33,628 nucleotides of DNA. It comes from Bacteroidaceae bacterium. Its GTDB lineage: Bacteria; Bacteroidota; Bacteroidia; Bacteroidales; Bacteroidaceae. Positions 7,457 to 15,556 of this stretch are shown piece by piece. Position numbers and translations under genes: made by a program. The notes under the pieces were generated by a model. The model was not told the origin of the DNA, did no database searches, and saw only the letters and a program-made list of their open reading frames with translations. The stretch is from contig JAFZFF010000020.1 in NCBI GenBank assembly GCA_017556045.1, positions 1 to 33,628 on the forward strand, read 5' to 3'. Position 1 is the first letter of the stretch; the number at the start of each line of letters is the position of its first letter.

Positions 7457-8377
7457 ATGAGAAACAACAAACGACACGGCAAGAAGGGACCCAATCAGAT
7501 CTTTCACTACTCTCCGGTAGAGAACACCACACTACTGCCCTTCCTGTATACCATACTTGCCCCCAAGAGCAAGAGTGACATCAAGTCTATGCTGGCCCAT
7601 CACCACGTAGCTGTGAACGGACAGCCTCTCACTCAGTTTGATACACCACTGACCCCACGCGACAAGGTATCGGTAAACTTCACACGCCCCTTTGCAGTGC
7701 TGCGTGCTAATCAGATGCACATCATCTACGAAGACAAGTATCTCGTAGTGGTAGAGAAGGCAGCCGGACTGCTCACCATGGGTCGCGACACCAATAAGAA
7801 GACTGCGCAGAGCCTGCTCACCGACTATTTGAAGCAGAAGGATGCACGCTCTATGGCTTATGTCTGTCATCGTCTGGACCAGTACACCTCGGGCATCCTG
7901 GTATTTGCCAAAGACCCCGACCTGCAGCGCGAGCTACGCTACAACTGGGACAACTACGTACGCGAACGCTGCTACACCGCAGTAGTGGAGGGATGTCCCG
8001 AAGTACCCCAGCAGGAGTTGCGCCACAATCTCGTGGAGAACAGCAAAAACATGATGGTATACGTAGCTCGCAAGCCCGACGAAGGCCGCTTGGCTGTGAC
8101 ACGCTACCGCGTCGTACAGAGCAACGAGTATCACTCACTGCTCGACATACAGATCTTCACTGGACGTAAGAATCAGATACGCGTGCAGCTGGCAGATATA
8201 GGCAACCCCGTAGCAGGAGACCGCAAGTATGGTGGTGCTACCAACCCCATAGGACGTCTGATGCTGCACAATCATCGCTTGTCACTCGTTCACCCCATGA
8301 CACGCGAGCTGATGCACTTCGAGGCTCCCGTGCCTGCTGCTTTCCGTAAGGTCACTGCACAGACTAACGAAGACTAA
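7457..8377 (+). CDS. RluA family RNA pseudouridine synthase
   Basis: The 306-residue protein has an S4-like RNA-binding region (about residues 25-75; KSKSDIKSMLAHHHVAVNGQ) and a catalytic domain with the conserved HRLDQYTSG (about 138-146), in which Asp141 would be the nucleophile that isomerises uridine. Later motifs RKNQIRVQLADIG and GRLMLHNHRL are also typical. The family acts on 23S rRNA or tRNA; the target site cannot be told from sequence alone. It is unlike its neighbours in function and probably shares its promoter (7430) with the sulfatase gene 38 bases downstream. Confidence 0.92.
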   Translation: MRNNKRHGKKGPNQIFHYSPVENTTLLPFLYTILAPKSKSDIKSMLAHHHVAVNGQPLTQFDTPLTPRDKVSVNFTRPFAVLRANQMHIIYEDKYLVVVEKAAGLLTMGRDTNKKTAQSLLTDYLKQKDARSMAYVCHRLDQYTSGILVFAKDPDLQRELRYNWDNYVRERCYTAVVEGCPEVPQQELRHNLVENSKNMMVYVARKPDEGRLAVTRYRVVQSNEYHSLLDIQIFTGRKNQIRVQLADIGNPVAGDRKYGGATNPIGRLMLHNHRLSLVHPMTRELMHFEAPVPAAFRKVTAQTNED

Positions 8378-8415
8378 TACAGCAATATAAGAACGATACA
8401 CAAAGCCATAACACC

Positions 8416-9969
8416 ATGCAAAAGAACCATCTCCTACTCCCCGCACTGGCAGGACTTGCAGCCTGCACGGGAGGCGACAAGAAGCAAGAGGCAGCTGCAC
8501 CTGAGCAGCCGATGAACATCCTCTTCATCATGTGTGATGACCACTCATACCAGACTATCAGCGCCTATGACCAGCGCTATATAGAGACCCCCAATATCGA
8601 CCGCATCGCTAACGAGGGCGTACGCTTCACCAATAGCTTTGTGGCCAACTCTATCAGTGGACCCAGCCGCGCTTGTATGCTCACCGGTAAGCACAGCCAT
8701 GCCAATGGCTTTACCAACAACAGCACCCGCTTCGATGGTTCGCAGCTCACCTTCCCCAAGTTGCTACAGCAGGCAGGCTATCAGACAGCAGTAGTGGGTA
8801 AATGGCACTTGGCATCTACCCCCACAGGCTTCGACTATTGGGATATCCTCATCGGTCAGGGCGAATACTATGACCCCTACTTCATCCGCAATGGAGAGAA
8901 GATACAGCGTGAGGGATATGCCACCAATATCACCACTGACGTAGCCATCAACTGGCTCGAAAACCTGAGAGATGACAGCAAGCCCTTCTGCCTGCTACTC
9001 CACCATAAGGCTCCCCATCGTACATGGATGCCCGACACCTGTGACCTCGAGCTCTTCAGCGACTCAAAGTTCCCCGTACCCGAGACCTTCTACGACAACT
9101 ACGAAGGACGTATCGCAGCTCAGCAGCAACAGATGAGCATCGCCAAAGACATGGGTATCGTGTATGACCTCAAGATGGCAGACTATGAGCACGAGCTCCA
9201 TGGCCCCTACGAGGGTTGGGGACGTGAGATGTATCGTCAGCGCTTGCGCCCCGAGGTACAAGCTGCTTGGGACCGCCACTACGACCCCATCATCGAGGAC
9301 TTCAAGTCACGTAACCTCACAGGCAACGAATTGGCTGAATGGAAGTTCCAGCAATATATGCGCGACTACCTACGCGTAATCACCTCTGTAGATCGCAACG
9401 TAGGCACCGTACTCGACTACCTCGAGAAGGAGGGATTGCTCGACAACACGATGATTGTATACACCTCAGACCAAGGCTTCTACATGGGCGAACACGGTTG
9501 GTTTGACAAGCGCTTCATGTACGAAGAGTCATTCCGCACCCCATTGCTTGTACGCCTCCCTGGAGGTAAGAAGGGTGATGTAGCACAGCTCGTGCAAAAC
9601 ATCGACTATGGTCCTACATTCCTCGACTTGGCAGGCGTAGAGGTACCCGAGGAGATGCACGGTGACTCATTCCTCCCCTTGCTCAAGGGCAAGAAGACCG
9701 AGTGGCGTGACGCCCTCTACTACCACTTCTATGAGTACCCTGCTGAGCATGCCGTGAAGCGTCACTATGGCGTACGCGACGGTCGCTATAAGCTCATCCA
9801 CTTCTACAACGACATTGACGAGTGGGAGTTGTACGACTTGAAGAACGACCCCAACGAGCTCAACAACCTCTACGGACAGCCCGGCACCGAGCGCATCACC
9901 AAGCGCATGATGAAGAAGCTCGCAGAGCTGCAGGAGCAGTTCGATGATCCTATCCGTAATGAGAAATAA
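8416..9969 (+). CDS. Sulfatase lipoprotein, serine-type, GlcNAc-6-sulfatase-like
   Basis: The 517-residue protein has a lipobox (LAGLAAC, Cys17), metal-binding DD (41-42) in FIMCDDHSY and the sulfatase signature SGPSRACMLTG (81-91). Ser81 takes the place of Cys, so the catalytic formylglycine must be made by an anaerobic (radical-SAM) sulfatase-maturating enzyme, which is not in the window. VVGKWHL (about 123-129) and YTSDQGFYMGEHGWFDK (about 350-366) carry further active-site residues. The EGWGREMYRQRLRPEVQAAW-type region resembles what I recall of N-acetylglucosamine-6-O-sulfatases acting on host glycans (S1_11-like); this subfamily call is inferred. The C-terminal part (about 430-515) looks like the usual sulfatase C-terminal domain. 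A terminator follows at 9991. Confidence 0.92.
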   Translation: MQKNHLLLPALAGLAACTGGDKKQEAAAPEQPMNILFIMCDDHSYQTISAYDQRYIETPNIDRIANEGVRFTNSFVANSISGPSRACMLTGKHSHANGFTNNSTRFDGSQLTFPKLLQQAGYQTAVVGKWHLASTPTGFDYWDILIGQGEYYDPYFIRNGEKIQREGYATNITTDVAINWLENLRDDSKPFCLLLHHKAPHRTWMPDTCDLELFSDSKFPVPETFYDNYEGRIAAQQQQMSIAKDMGIVYDLKMADYEHELHGPYEGWGREMYRQRLRPEVQAAWDRHYDPIIEDFKSRNLTGNELAEWKFQQYMRDYLRVITSVDRNVGTVLDYLEKEGLLDNTMIVYTSDQGFYMGEHGWFDKRFMYEESFRTPLLVRLPGGKKGDVAQLVQNIDYGPTFLDLAGVEVPEEMHGDSFLPLLKGKKTEWRDALYYHFYEYPAEHAVKRHYGVRDGRYKLIHFYNDIDEWELYDLKNDPNELNNLYGQPGTERITKRMMKKLAELQEQFDDPIRNEK

Positions 9970-9990
9970 TCGTAAGGATGAATAAAAAAG

Positions 9991-10025
9991 ATAAGGGTTG
10001 AAAGTGATTTCAACCCTTATTTATT
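9991..10025 (+). terminator. Rho-independent terminator after sulfatase
   Basis: There is a perfect 13-bp stem (9991-10003 with 10008-10020, core AAGGGTTGAAA) with loop GTGA, then TTATT. It starts 21 bases after the stop codon and also faces the minus-strand tRNA. Confidence 0.9.
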
Positions 10026-10041
10026 CACGCAAAGTATGTTG

Positions 10042-10115
10042 TGATCCCGGTGGGATTCAAACCCACGACCTTCAGAACCGGAATCTGACGCTCTATTCAG
10101 CTAAGCTACGGAACC
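10042..10115 (-). tRNA. tRNA-Arg(CCG)
   Basis: Read on the minus strand, the 74-base sequence folds as a cloverleaf. The acceptor stem is GGTTCCG/CGGGATC with G-T wobbles, and the D-arm is GCTTAGCTGAATAGAGC. The anticodon stem TCAGA/TCTGA encloses loop TTCCGGT, giving anticodon CCG, which reads CGG. The T-arm is GTGGGTTTGAATCCCAC, followed by discriminator A. The CCA end is not encoded. It sits alone between the sulfatase terminator and asnA. Confidence 0.95.
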
Positions 10116-10153
10116 AATTGGCTGCAAAATTAGCAAATAATTACCAATTAGCA

Positions 10154-10184
10154 ATTGATTATTGACAATAAATCTCTATTTTTG
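10154..10184 (+). promoter_or_regulatory. Promoter of asnA-ung
   Basis: ATTG (10154-10157) and TATTTTTG (10177-10184) are separated by 19 bases, matching the Bacteroidota TTTG-N19-TAnnTTTG form with one change. The asnA ATG is 30 bases downstream. Confidence 0.6.
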
Positions 10185-10213
10185 CACCTCATATTGCAAA
10201 ACTACAATAGACT

Positions 10214-11251
10214 ATGAGTTATTTGATTAAACCTGACGGATATAAGCCTATTCTGGACTTGAAACAGACTGAGCTTGCCATCAAACAGATAAAGGAGTTT
10301 TTCCAACAAAACCTATCTACCGAACTGCGCCTGCGCCGTGTCACTGCCCCCTTGTTCGTATTGCAGGGATTGGGTATCAATGATGACCTCAATGGCGTGG
10401 AGCGTGCTGTGACATTCCCCATCAAGGACCTGCAAGATGCACGTGCCGAGGTGGTGCACTCATTGGCAAAATGGAAACGCCTCACATTGGCTGAGTACAA
10501 CATCCCCAAAGGCTATGGCATCTACACCGACATGAATGCTATACGTGCCGATGAGGAGCTGGGCAACCTGCACTCACTCTATGTGGACCAGTGGGACTGG
10601 GAGCGTGTCATCGGTGAGGAGAACCGCAACGTAGAGTTCCTCAAAAAGATCGTAGAGCGTATCTACGCAGCCATGCTGCGCACCGAGTATATGGTGTATG
10701 AGATGTACCCCGAGCTGAAACCTTCGCTGGCCGAAGAGATTCACTTCATCCATGCCGAAGAGCTGATGCAGATGTACCCTGACCTCACACCGAAGGAGCG
10801 TGAGCATGCCATTGCCAAGAAGTATGGTGCAGTATTCATCATCGGTATTGGTGGCAAATTGAGCCATGGAGAGCCCCATGACAATCGTGCACCGGACTAT
10901 GATGACTGGTCTACTCCCAACAGCGATGGATACAATGGCCTGAATGGTGACATCATCGTATGGAACGAACTCCTGGGCCGCTCATTCGAGCTCTCATCCA
11001 TGGGTATCCGCGTCAACAAAGAGGTAATGCAGGAGCAGCTGCGTCTCACAGGTAAGGAAGACCGCTCTAAGCTCTACTTCCATCAGCGTATCTTGAGCGA
11101 TTCACTGCCCCTCTGCATAGGAGGCGGTATCGGTCAGTCACGCCTGTGTATGCTCTTCCTCAAGAAAGCACACATTGGAGAGATCCAAGCCAGCATCTGG
11201 CCTGAAGAGATGAAGGCAGAGTGCAAGGAAGCTAATATACCACTGATTTAA
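10214..11251 (+). CDS. asnA: Aspartate--ammonia ligase (asparagine synthetase A)
   Basis: The 345-residue protein matches AsnA over its full length: LRRVTAPLFV (about 41-50) early on, GIGGKLSHGEPHDNRAPDYD (about 214-233) in the middle, and LCIGGGIGQSRLCMLFL near the C-terminus. AsnA makes asparagine from aspartate, ammonia and ATP, releasing AMP and PPi; its fold is like class II aminoacyl-tRNA synthetases (AspRS). The length is close to the usual 330-345 residues. The ATG at 10214 follows a clear promoter. ung starts 13 bases after the stop, so the two are probably cotranscribed, although they are not functionally linked. Confidence 0.97.
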   Translation: MSYLIKPDGYKPILDLKQTELAIKQIKEFFQQNLSTELRLRRVTAPLFVLQGLGINDDLNGVERAVTFPIKDLQDARAEVVHSLAKWKRLTLAEYNIPKGYGIYTDMNAIRADEELGNLHSLYVDQWDWERVIGEENRNVEFLKKIVERIYAAMLRTEYMVYEMYPELKPSLAEEIHFIHAEELMQMYPDLTPKEREHAIAKKYGAVFIIGIGGKLSHGEPHDNRAPDYDDWSTPNSDGYNGLNGDIIVWNELLGRSFELSSMGIRVNKEVMQEQLRLTGKEDRSKLYFHQRILSDSLPLCIGGGIGQSRLCMLFLKKAHIGEIQASIWPEEMKAECKEANIPLI

Positions 11252-11264
11252 TTTATTATTGGAC

Positions 11265-11927
11265 ATGGACGTACGCATCGAGGAGAGTTGGAAGCAGCGC
11301 TTGGCTGCAGAGTTTGAGAAGGACTACTTCATCAAACTCACCGAGTTTGTGCGCTCAGAGTATATGCGTACCACCATTTACCCCCCAGCAAAGCTCATCT
11401 TCAACGCCTTCGACCACTGCCCCTTTGATAGGGTCAAGGTGGTAATCATCGGTCAAGACCCCTATCATGGTCCTGGACAAGCTCACGGGCTATGCTTCTC
11501 GGTGAATGAGGGAGTACCTAATCCGCCCTCTTTGCAAAACATCTTCAAAGAGATACAGAGCGACCTCGGCAAACCTCTTCCCCCGAACGGAGACCTCACA
11601 CGCTGGGCCAATCAGGGTGTGCTGCTACTCAATGCCACACTCACCGTACAGGCTCATCAGGCAGGTTCACACCAGCGCAAAGGCTGGGAGACCTTCACTG
11701 ACGCTGCCATACGCGTCCTCGCCGAAAAGCGCGAACATATCGTATTCATCCTTTGGGGCGCCTATGCACAAAAGAAGGGAGCATTCATCAACCGCAACAA
11801 GCATCTTGTACTCACTTCGGCACATCCCTCTCCCCTATCGGCATACAATGGATTCTTTGGAAATAAGCACTTCAGCCGCGCCAATGAGTATTTAGCGGCA
11901 CATGGAGAGGCGGAGATTGAATGGTAG
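11265..11927 (+). CDS. ung: Uracil-DNA glycosylase, family 1
   Basis: The 220-residue protein carries the family-1 UDG signatures: the water-activating loop GQDPYHGPGQAHGL (Asp65, His68), the PPSLQN uracil-pocket region (88-92), GVLLLN (118-123) and the minor-groove loop HPSPLSAYNGFFG (His187). It removes uracil from DNA to start base-excision repair. A TTG at 11259 is in frame, but ATG 11265 (MDVRIEESWK) fits family starts better. The gene follows asnA by 13 bases. Its 3' side runs into a long inverted repeat that separates it from convergent lptD. Confidence 0.97.
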   Translation: MDVRIEESWKQRLAAEFEKDYFIKLTEFVRSEYMRTTIYPPAKLIFNAFDHCPFDRVKVVIIGQDPYHGPGQAHGLCFSVNEGVPNPPSLQNIFKEIQSDLGKPLPPNGDLTRWANQGVLLLNATLTVQAHQAGSHQRKGWETFTDAAIRVLAEKREHIVFILWGAYAQKKGAFINRNKHLVLTSAHPSPLSAYNGFFGNKHFSRANEYLAAHGEAEIEW

Positions 11928-11931
11928 ATTT

Positions 11932-12035
11932 GAGTTAAGAGTTAAAAGTTAAGAGTTAAGAGGGAAGAGTTGGCATCCGGTATACATCGCGATAGTTTTA
12001 ACTCTTCCCTCTTCCCTCTTAACTCTTAACTCTTA
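11932..12035. repeat. Inverted repeat built of AGAGTTA-type units, terminator-like
   Basis: The left arm (11932-11971) is made of repeated GAGTTA(A)-type units ending AGGGAAGAGTT; the right arm (12000-12035) is its near reverse complement, AACTCTTCCCTC followed by TTAACTC units. The loop is about 28 bases. It separates convergent ung and lptD and can form a very long hairpin on either transcript. The lptD stop codon (12033-12035) is inside the right arm. Confidence 0.85.
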
Positions 12036-14771
12036 GTACCAATCCACATTACCACCCGAACTACTGCGCTGATCATACTTGAGCGCATCAGCGAGCATTG
12101 CCGAGTTGGCACGGATAGAGAAGTTATAAGACTTGTAGGGTTTCAGTACGATACCACACGACATACTGAAGCAGTGCAGGTCACGAGACACGTTCATCGT
12201 TGTGGTAGTGAGCTCCTTATCATCAAAGTCCCAACCAGAAGAGAAGTTCATATTCCACTTGTTAGAGATCTTGATGTTACCCGAGAAGTTCATGTTTTGC
12301 GTCAGCATGTAGGGGTAGCGCATCGTATGCTCATTGATCTTAGCTGCGGTATTTTCACGCATGCTCACACCATACGACACAGAGAATGACCAAGGCAAGC
12401 TGAGAGGCATATAGCCATCTTCGTCAAGTTCCACGTCACCCTTCTTACCAGAGCTGGCGCTGCTACTCTTGCGCTCACCCTTATTCGGAGCACCATGAGC
12501 CGAAGCCTGCTGCGTCTGATCACCCTCCTCACTCTCATCCTTGGGAGCCATCAGCTTGTCAATCTTCTCTTTCCACTGCTTCAGCGTACCATTATTGAAG
12601 GTATATGAGAAGTTCTGACTCATACCCTGGAAGCGGCCAAAGCGACCGTATGACCACTCGGTGCGGTCACCCACCACTACGCGTCCGCTCTCATTGAACT
12701 CATACGCATAGGTAGCCCATACGGAGTTAAGGCTGAAGGTATAGTTTTTCGTCAGCTTCAGACGTATACGAGTCGATAGATTACTCCAAGGCTTGGTTTT
12801 GGCAGCCATATTATATGAGATGCTACCACCAAGTTCGTCGATGAGACTGATTTTGCGCACACCTGTCGAGTCACGCTTACTCTTCATCTTCATCTCCACA
12901 TTGTTAGACACATCCATGCTGAGGCTTCCCGAGCGTCCCTTACCTGGCACACCATAGAGTGAGCCCGTATAGGGCGAATAGTCTACTGTGCGTACCTCAC
13001 CCTTCGAGTCGGTGTAGGTATATGACTTATAGTAGCCATACTTTGAGTCCGAGAAGTCGGGTGTGAGGCTATAGCTCACTGAAGGCGTGAGGACGTGACG
13101 TATCATCTGCACCTTATCGCCAAAGATGGCCTTGATAGGCTTGTAGAAACCATACAGCTTGGTATTGGCACTCACTGCAAGGTTGTAGTTATACACGCGG
13201 TTAAATCCGTATGTCGTGTCTTGCCGCTCACGCATACGCTCCTCGTCCCACATACGGTCTACCTTGTAGCTATACCATCGCTCCGTATAGTTGAATGAAG
13301 GGGTCACGTTAATATACTTAAACGCTGTAAACGTAGCACTTACGGGGATGTAATGCTTTATACCATTACGCCAGTCGGTAAGGATATTCTGCTGGAATAT
13401 CTCACTCTCCTTGGCAGTGATACTATTGCTGAGCGAACCTGTATAGGTAAACGAGATCTTCTCATACCACTTCTCCTCACCCATCGCCTTCTTCTTTTTG
13501 AAGGGGTATATACGGCTCATCGAGACGTTCAGCGAGGGCAATGTGAGCGAGAGTGTAGAGTCGCGCATATTCTGCGAGATGTTAAACGAGCTGGAGAGGT
13601 TGAGCTTCTGCTCGGGGAAGCTGCGTGAGTAGCTCATGCTCGAGGTACGTATACTCTGCGATGTGAGCGAGGGGTTATACATGCTCGAGAGGTTATTGCG
13701 CTCAAAGTTTGATGTCGCGTAGTTGATGCTGGCCGAGAAGTTCTGGTTCGGATTGGCCTTAGCGTCCTGACGATGGCTCCACACTATCTTAAAGTTCTTC
13801 GACGCCGAATAGTCGGGCATATTCTTCTCACCCGTCTTGGTCACCATATAGCTCAGGTTCACGTTGCCCGAGTACTTATAGCGCTTGCGATAGTTTGATA
13901 TGGCCGACGTTCCCCACGAACCCTTAGTGAAGATCTCTCCCGTCACCTTGAGGTCCATCAAGTCACTGATGGCAAAGTAGTAACCTCCATCACGCAAGTA
14001 GAATCCTCGTTCCAGTTCATCACCATACGAGGGCATTATGAATCCCGAAGAGTAGTCTGACGTGAAGGGGAAGAAGCCGAAGGGCAATGCCAAAGGCAGA
14101 GGCACATCAGCTACCACGAGATAGGCAGGTCCGAACACCACATCCTGATTAGGACGCATCTTGGCTCGAGTGAGTGACAGGTAGAAGTGTGGGTGCTCAT
14201 GCTCTTCACAGGTGGTATAGCGTCCGTTACGGATATAAAACTCATCCTCAGCGCCCTTCTTTACCGTGTTACTGGTCATGTATCCCTCACCCTGCTGTGT
14301 GGTGACATTATTGATAAATCCCTTGCGAGAGCGGAAGTTATAGCTCATCGTCTCCGACTCATAGGGCGTATCTCCATCGGCAAATACGGGGCGGCCCTTG
14401 GTATTACCCAGCGTATCTGTAGTACCCTGCGCATACACCGTTGAGGTCTCCAAGTCGATGGTTATCTCATTGGCTTCGAGCTGAATCTTCTGATAGTTTA
14501 CCTTACCGTCACCATAGAGATAGGCATTACCATTCTTGTACCACACCATCGAGTCCTTCGACTCATACACTACCGGTGCCTCCAGGTCGTTGCGGCTCTT
14601 GGCAGAGTCGTTGGCCACACTATCCACAGGTGCTACGCCACCCACAGTAGCCATACCTACCGAGTCGGGCAATGCTGCTCCACGCTGCACTGCACGTTGC
14701 GCCCAAACGCCCTGCGCCATAACCACCAGGAGCGACGCCAATAGGATGATATGTCTACGTAGCCTTACCAA
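12033..14771 (-). CDS. lptD: LPS-assembly outer-membrane protein LptD (Bacteroidota type)
   Basis: The protein has an N-terminal signal peptide (hydrophobic IILLASLLVVMAQG, cleavage near WAQ), a periplasmic OstA/LptA-like domain (about residues 65-190: YLYGDGKVNYQKIQLEANEI and FADGDTPYESETMSYNF) and then a long beta-barrel rich in alternating aromatic strands, ending in NVDWY. LptD inserts lipopolysaccharide into the outer leaflet of the outer membrane. A low-complexity polar stretch (about residues 740-787, with SSSASSGKK) interrupts the late barrel. The longest frame starts with TTG at 14795, but that codon overlaps a TACCTTTG box; the in-frame TTG at 14771, directly before the signal peptide and preceded by AAAAAAGG, is preferred. 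There is no ATG until the end of the signal peptide. The HD-domain gene lies just upstream. Confidence 0.88.
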   Translation of the reverse strand: MVRLRRHIILLASLLVVMAQGVWAQRAVQRGAALPDSVGMATVGGVAPVDSVANDSAKSRNDLEAPVVYESKDSMVWYKNGNAYLYGDGKVNYQKIQLEANEITIDLETSTVYAQGTTDTLGNTKGRPVFADGDTPYESETMSYNFRSRKGFINNVTTQQGEGYMTSNTVKKGAEDEFYIRNGRYTTCEEHEHPHFYLSLTRAKMRPNQDVVFGPAYLVVADVPLPLALPFGFFPFTSDYSSGFIMPSYGDELERGFYLRDGGYYFAISDLMDLKVTGEIFTKGSWGTSAISNYRKRYKYSGNVNLSYMVTKTGEKNMPDYSASKNFKIVWSHRQDAKANPNQNFSASINYATSNFERNNLSSMYNPSLTSQSIRTSSMSYSRSFPEQKLNLSSSFNISQNMRDSTLSLTLPSLNVSMSRIYPFKKKKAMGEEKWYEKISFTYTGSLSNSITAKESEIFQQNILTDWRNGIKHYIPVSATFTAFKYINVTPSFNYTERWYSYKVDRMWDEERMRERQDTTYGFNRVYNYNLAVSANTKLYGFYKPIKAIFGDKVQMIRHVLTPSVSYSLTPDFSDSKYGYYKSYTYTDSKGEVRTVDYSPYTGSLYGVPGKGRSGSLSMDVSNNVEMKMKSKRDSTGVRKISLIDELGGSISYNMAAKTKPWSNLSTRIRLKLTKNYTFSLNSVWATYAYEFNESGRVVVGDRTEWSYGRFGRFQGMSQNFSYTFNNGTLKQWKEKIDKLMAPKDESEEGDQTQQASAHGAPNKGERKSSSASSGKKGDVELDEDGYMPLSLPWSFSVSYGVSMRENTAAKINEHTMRYPYMLTQNMNFSGNIKISNKWNMNFSSGWDFDDKELTTTTMNVSRDLHCFSMSCGIVLKPYKSYNFSIRANSAMLADALKYDQRSSSGGNVDWY

Positions 14772-14792
14772 TGCCTTTTTTGATTTAAAGTG

Positions 14793-14800
14793 CAAAGGTA
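14793..14800 (-). promoter_or_regulatory. Possible -7 box directly before lptD
   Basis: On the minus strand this reads TACCTTTG, but no TTTG lies at -33. If used, transcription would begin near 14787, leaving only the TTG at 14771 as an early start. lptD may instead be read through from the HD-domain gene. Confidence 0.35.
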
Positions 14801-14831
14801 ATAAAAACAGACGAATAAAAATGTTTATTTT

Positions 14832-15359
14832 CTATAAAAAGCGCTCACACCATGCATCAAACTTCACCAAACCCTCCGCACCGAACTTCTCCAGGCTGCG
14901 GCGTGCCTGCTCCACACTCTTCTCCGTATCAAGACGTGTCTTTGAGAAAAACTTGTCGGCAAAGCATATTATCTGCTCCTCGATGCTCTGGGGCTGCATA
15001 TCTCGATGAGGCAACGGAAGCTGCTGATCTACAATCTGCTGCAGCGTCAGTCCTGTACCCGTATGACGCTCACACACCAAGGCATGACGCTCCATCCCCT
15101 CCTGTCGCAGTATCTCTGCTCCCAGTATGCCGTGGCGTATATAGGGTTCTGTACCGCTGCAAGCAATGGCAGGCGCATCTACCCCCACGATACCAATATC
15201 GTGTAGCATGGCAGCCTCTTCGATAAACGCCTCGTCAGCCCCCAGTTCGGGATGCCTACGAGCTATCTCCAGAGCCTTATCCGCCACCGCTCTGCTATGC
15301 GTAACAAGGATATGTAATTGCTTCTCGTCTTTACAGTATTTTTGAAGTATTGAATGCAT
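14832..15359 (-). CDS. HD-domain (HDIG) phosphohydrolase
   Basis: The 175-residue protein (from ATG 15359) has the HD metal-binding set: His21 in LVTHSRAVAD, HD at 53-54 in AAMLHDIG, histidines in YIRHG and VCERHTG (about 76 and 99), and Asp135 in CFADKFFS. HD proteins hydrolyse phosphate esters of nucleotides or related molecules; this short stand-alone type has been loosely called an 'HDIG hydrolase' and its substrate is unknown. A GTG at 15371 would add four residues; the ATG fits relatives better. lptD starts about 60 bases downstream, so the two probably form an operon. Cytosolic; no signal peptide. Confidence 0.88.
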   Translation of the reverse strand: MHSILQKYCKDEKQLHILVTHSRAVADKALEIARRHPELGADEAFIEEAAMLHDIGIVGVDAPAIACSGTEPYIRHGILGAEILRQEGMERHALVCERHTGTGLTLQQIVDQQLPLPHRDMQPQSIEEQIICFADKFFSKTRLDTEKSVEQARRSLEKFGAEGLVKFDAWCERFL

Positions 15360-15398
15360 ATAATCTATCACTTAAGTTTCGCTGAGCTCAACTATCAG

Positions 15399-15525
15399 GA
15401 GTTAAAGGAGATAAAGGGAGATATCGCTTCGCTCTTGGGGAGCTAAATGCCAATAGTTTAGCACACCACGTACAGTACATTTGGCCTTTATCTCCATTTA
15501 ACTACATTTATCTTCATTTAACTAC
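15399..15525. repeat. Palindromic repeat copy A (3' side of GH128-like gene)
   Basis: The core GGAGATATCGCTTCGCTCTT is shared with copy B at 18367-18485; then come CCAATAGTT and CACGTACA, and ACATTTGGCCTTTATCTCC closes the element. The outer parts GTTAAAGGAGATAAAGG and CCTTTATCTCCATTTAAC are inverted, so each copy can fold into a hairpin. It occupies most of the 15360-15556 gap; nothing else is recognised there. Confidence 0.8.
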
Positions 15526-15556
15526 CTGCTTTCACACTTGTGAAAGTTGAACTCTA

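Noticed and set aside
10042-10115. tRNA-Arg as an integration site for a mobile island
   Set aside because: No integrase gene and no second copy of the tRNA 3' end were seen nearby; neighbours are core genes.
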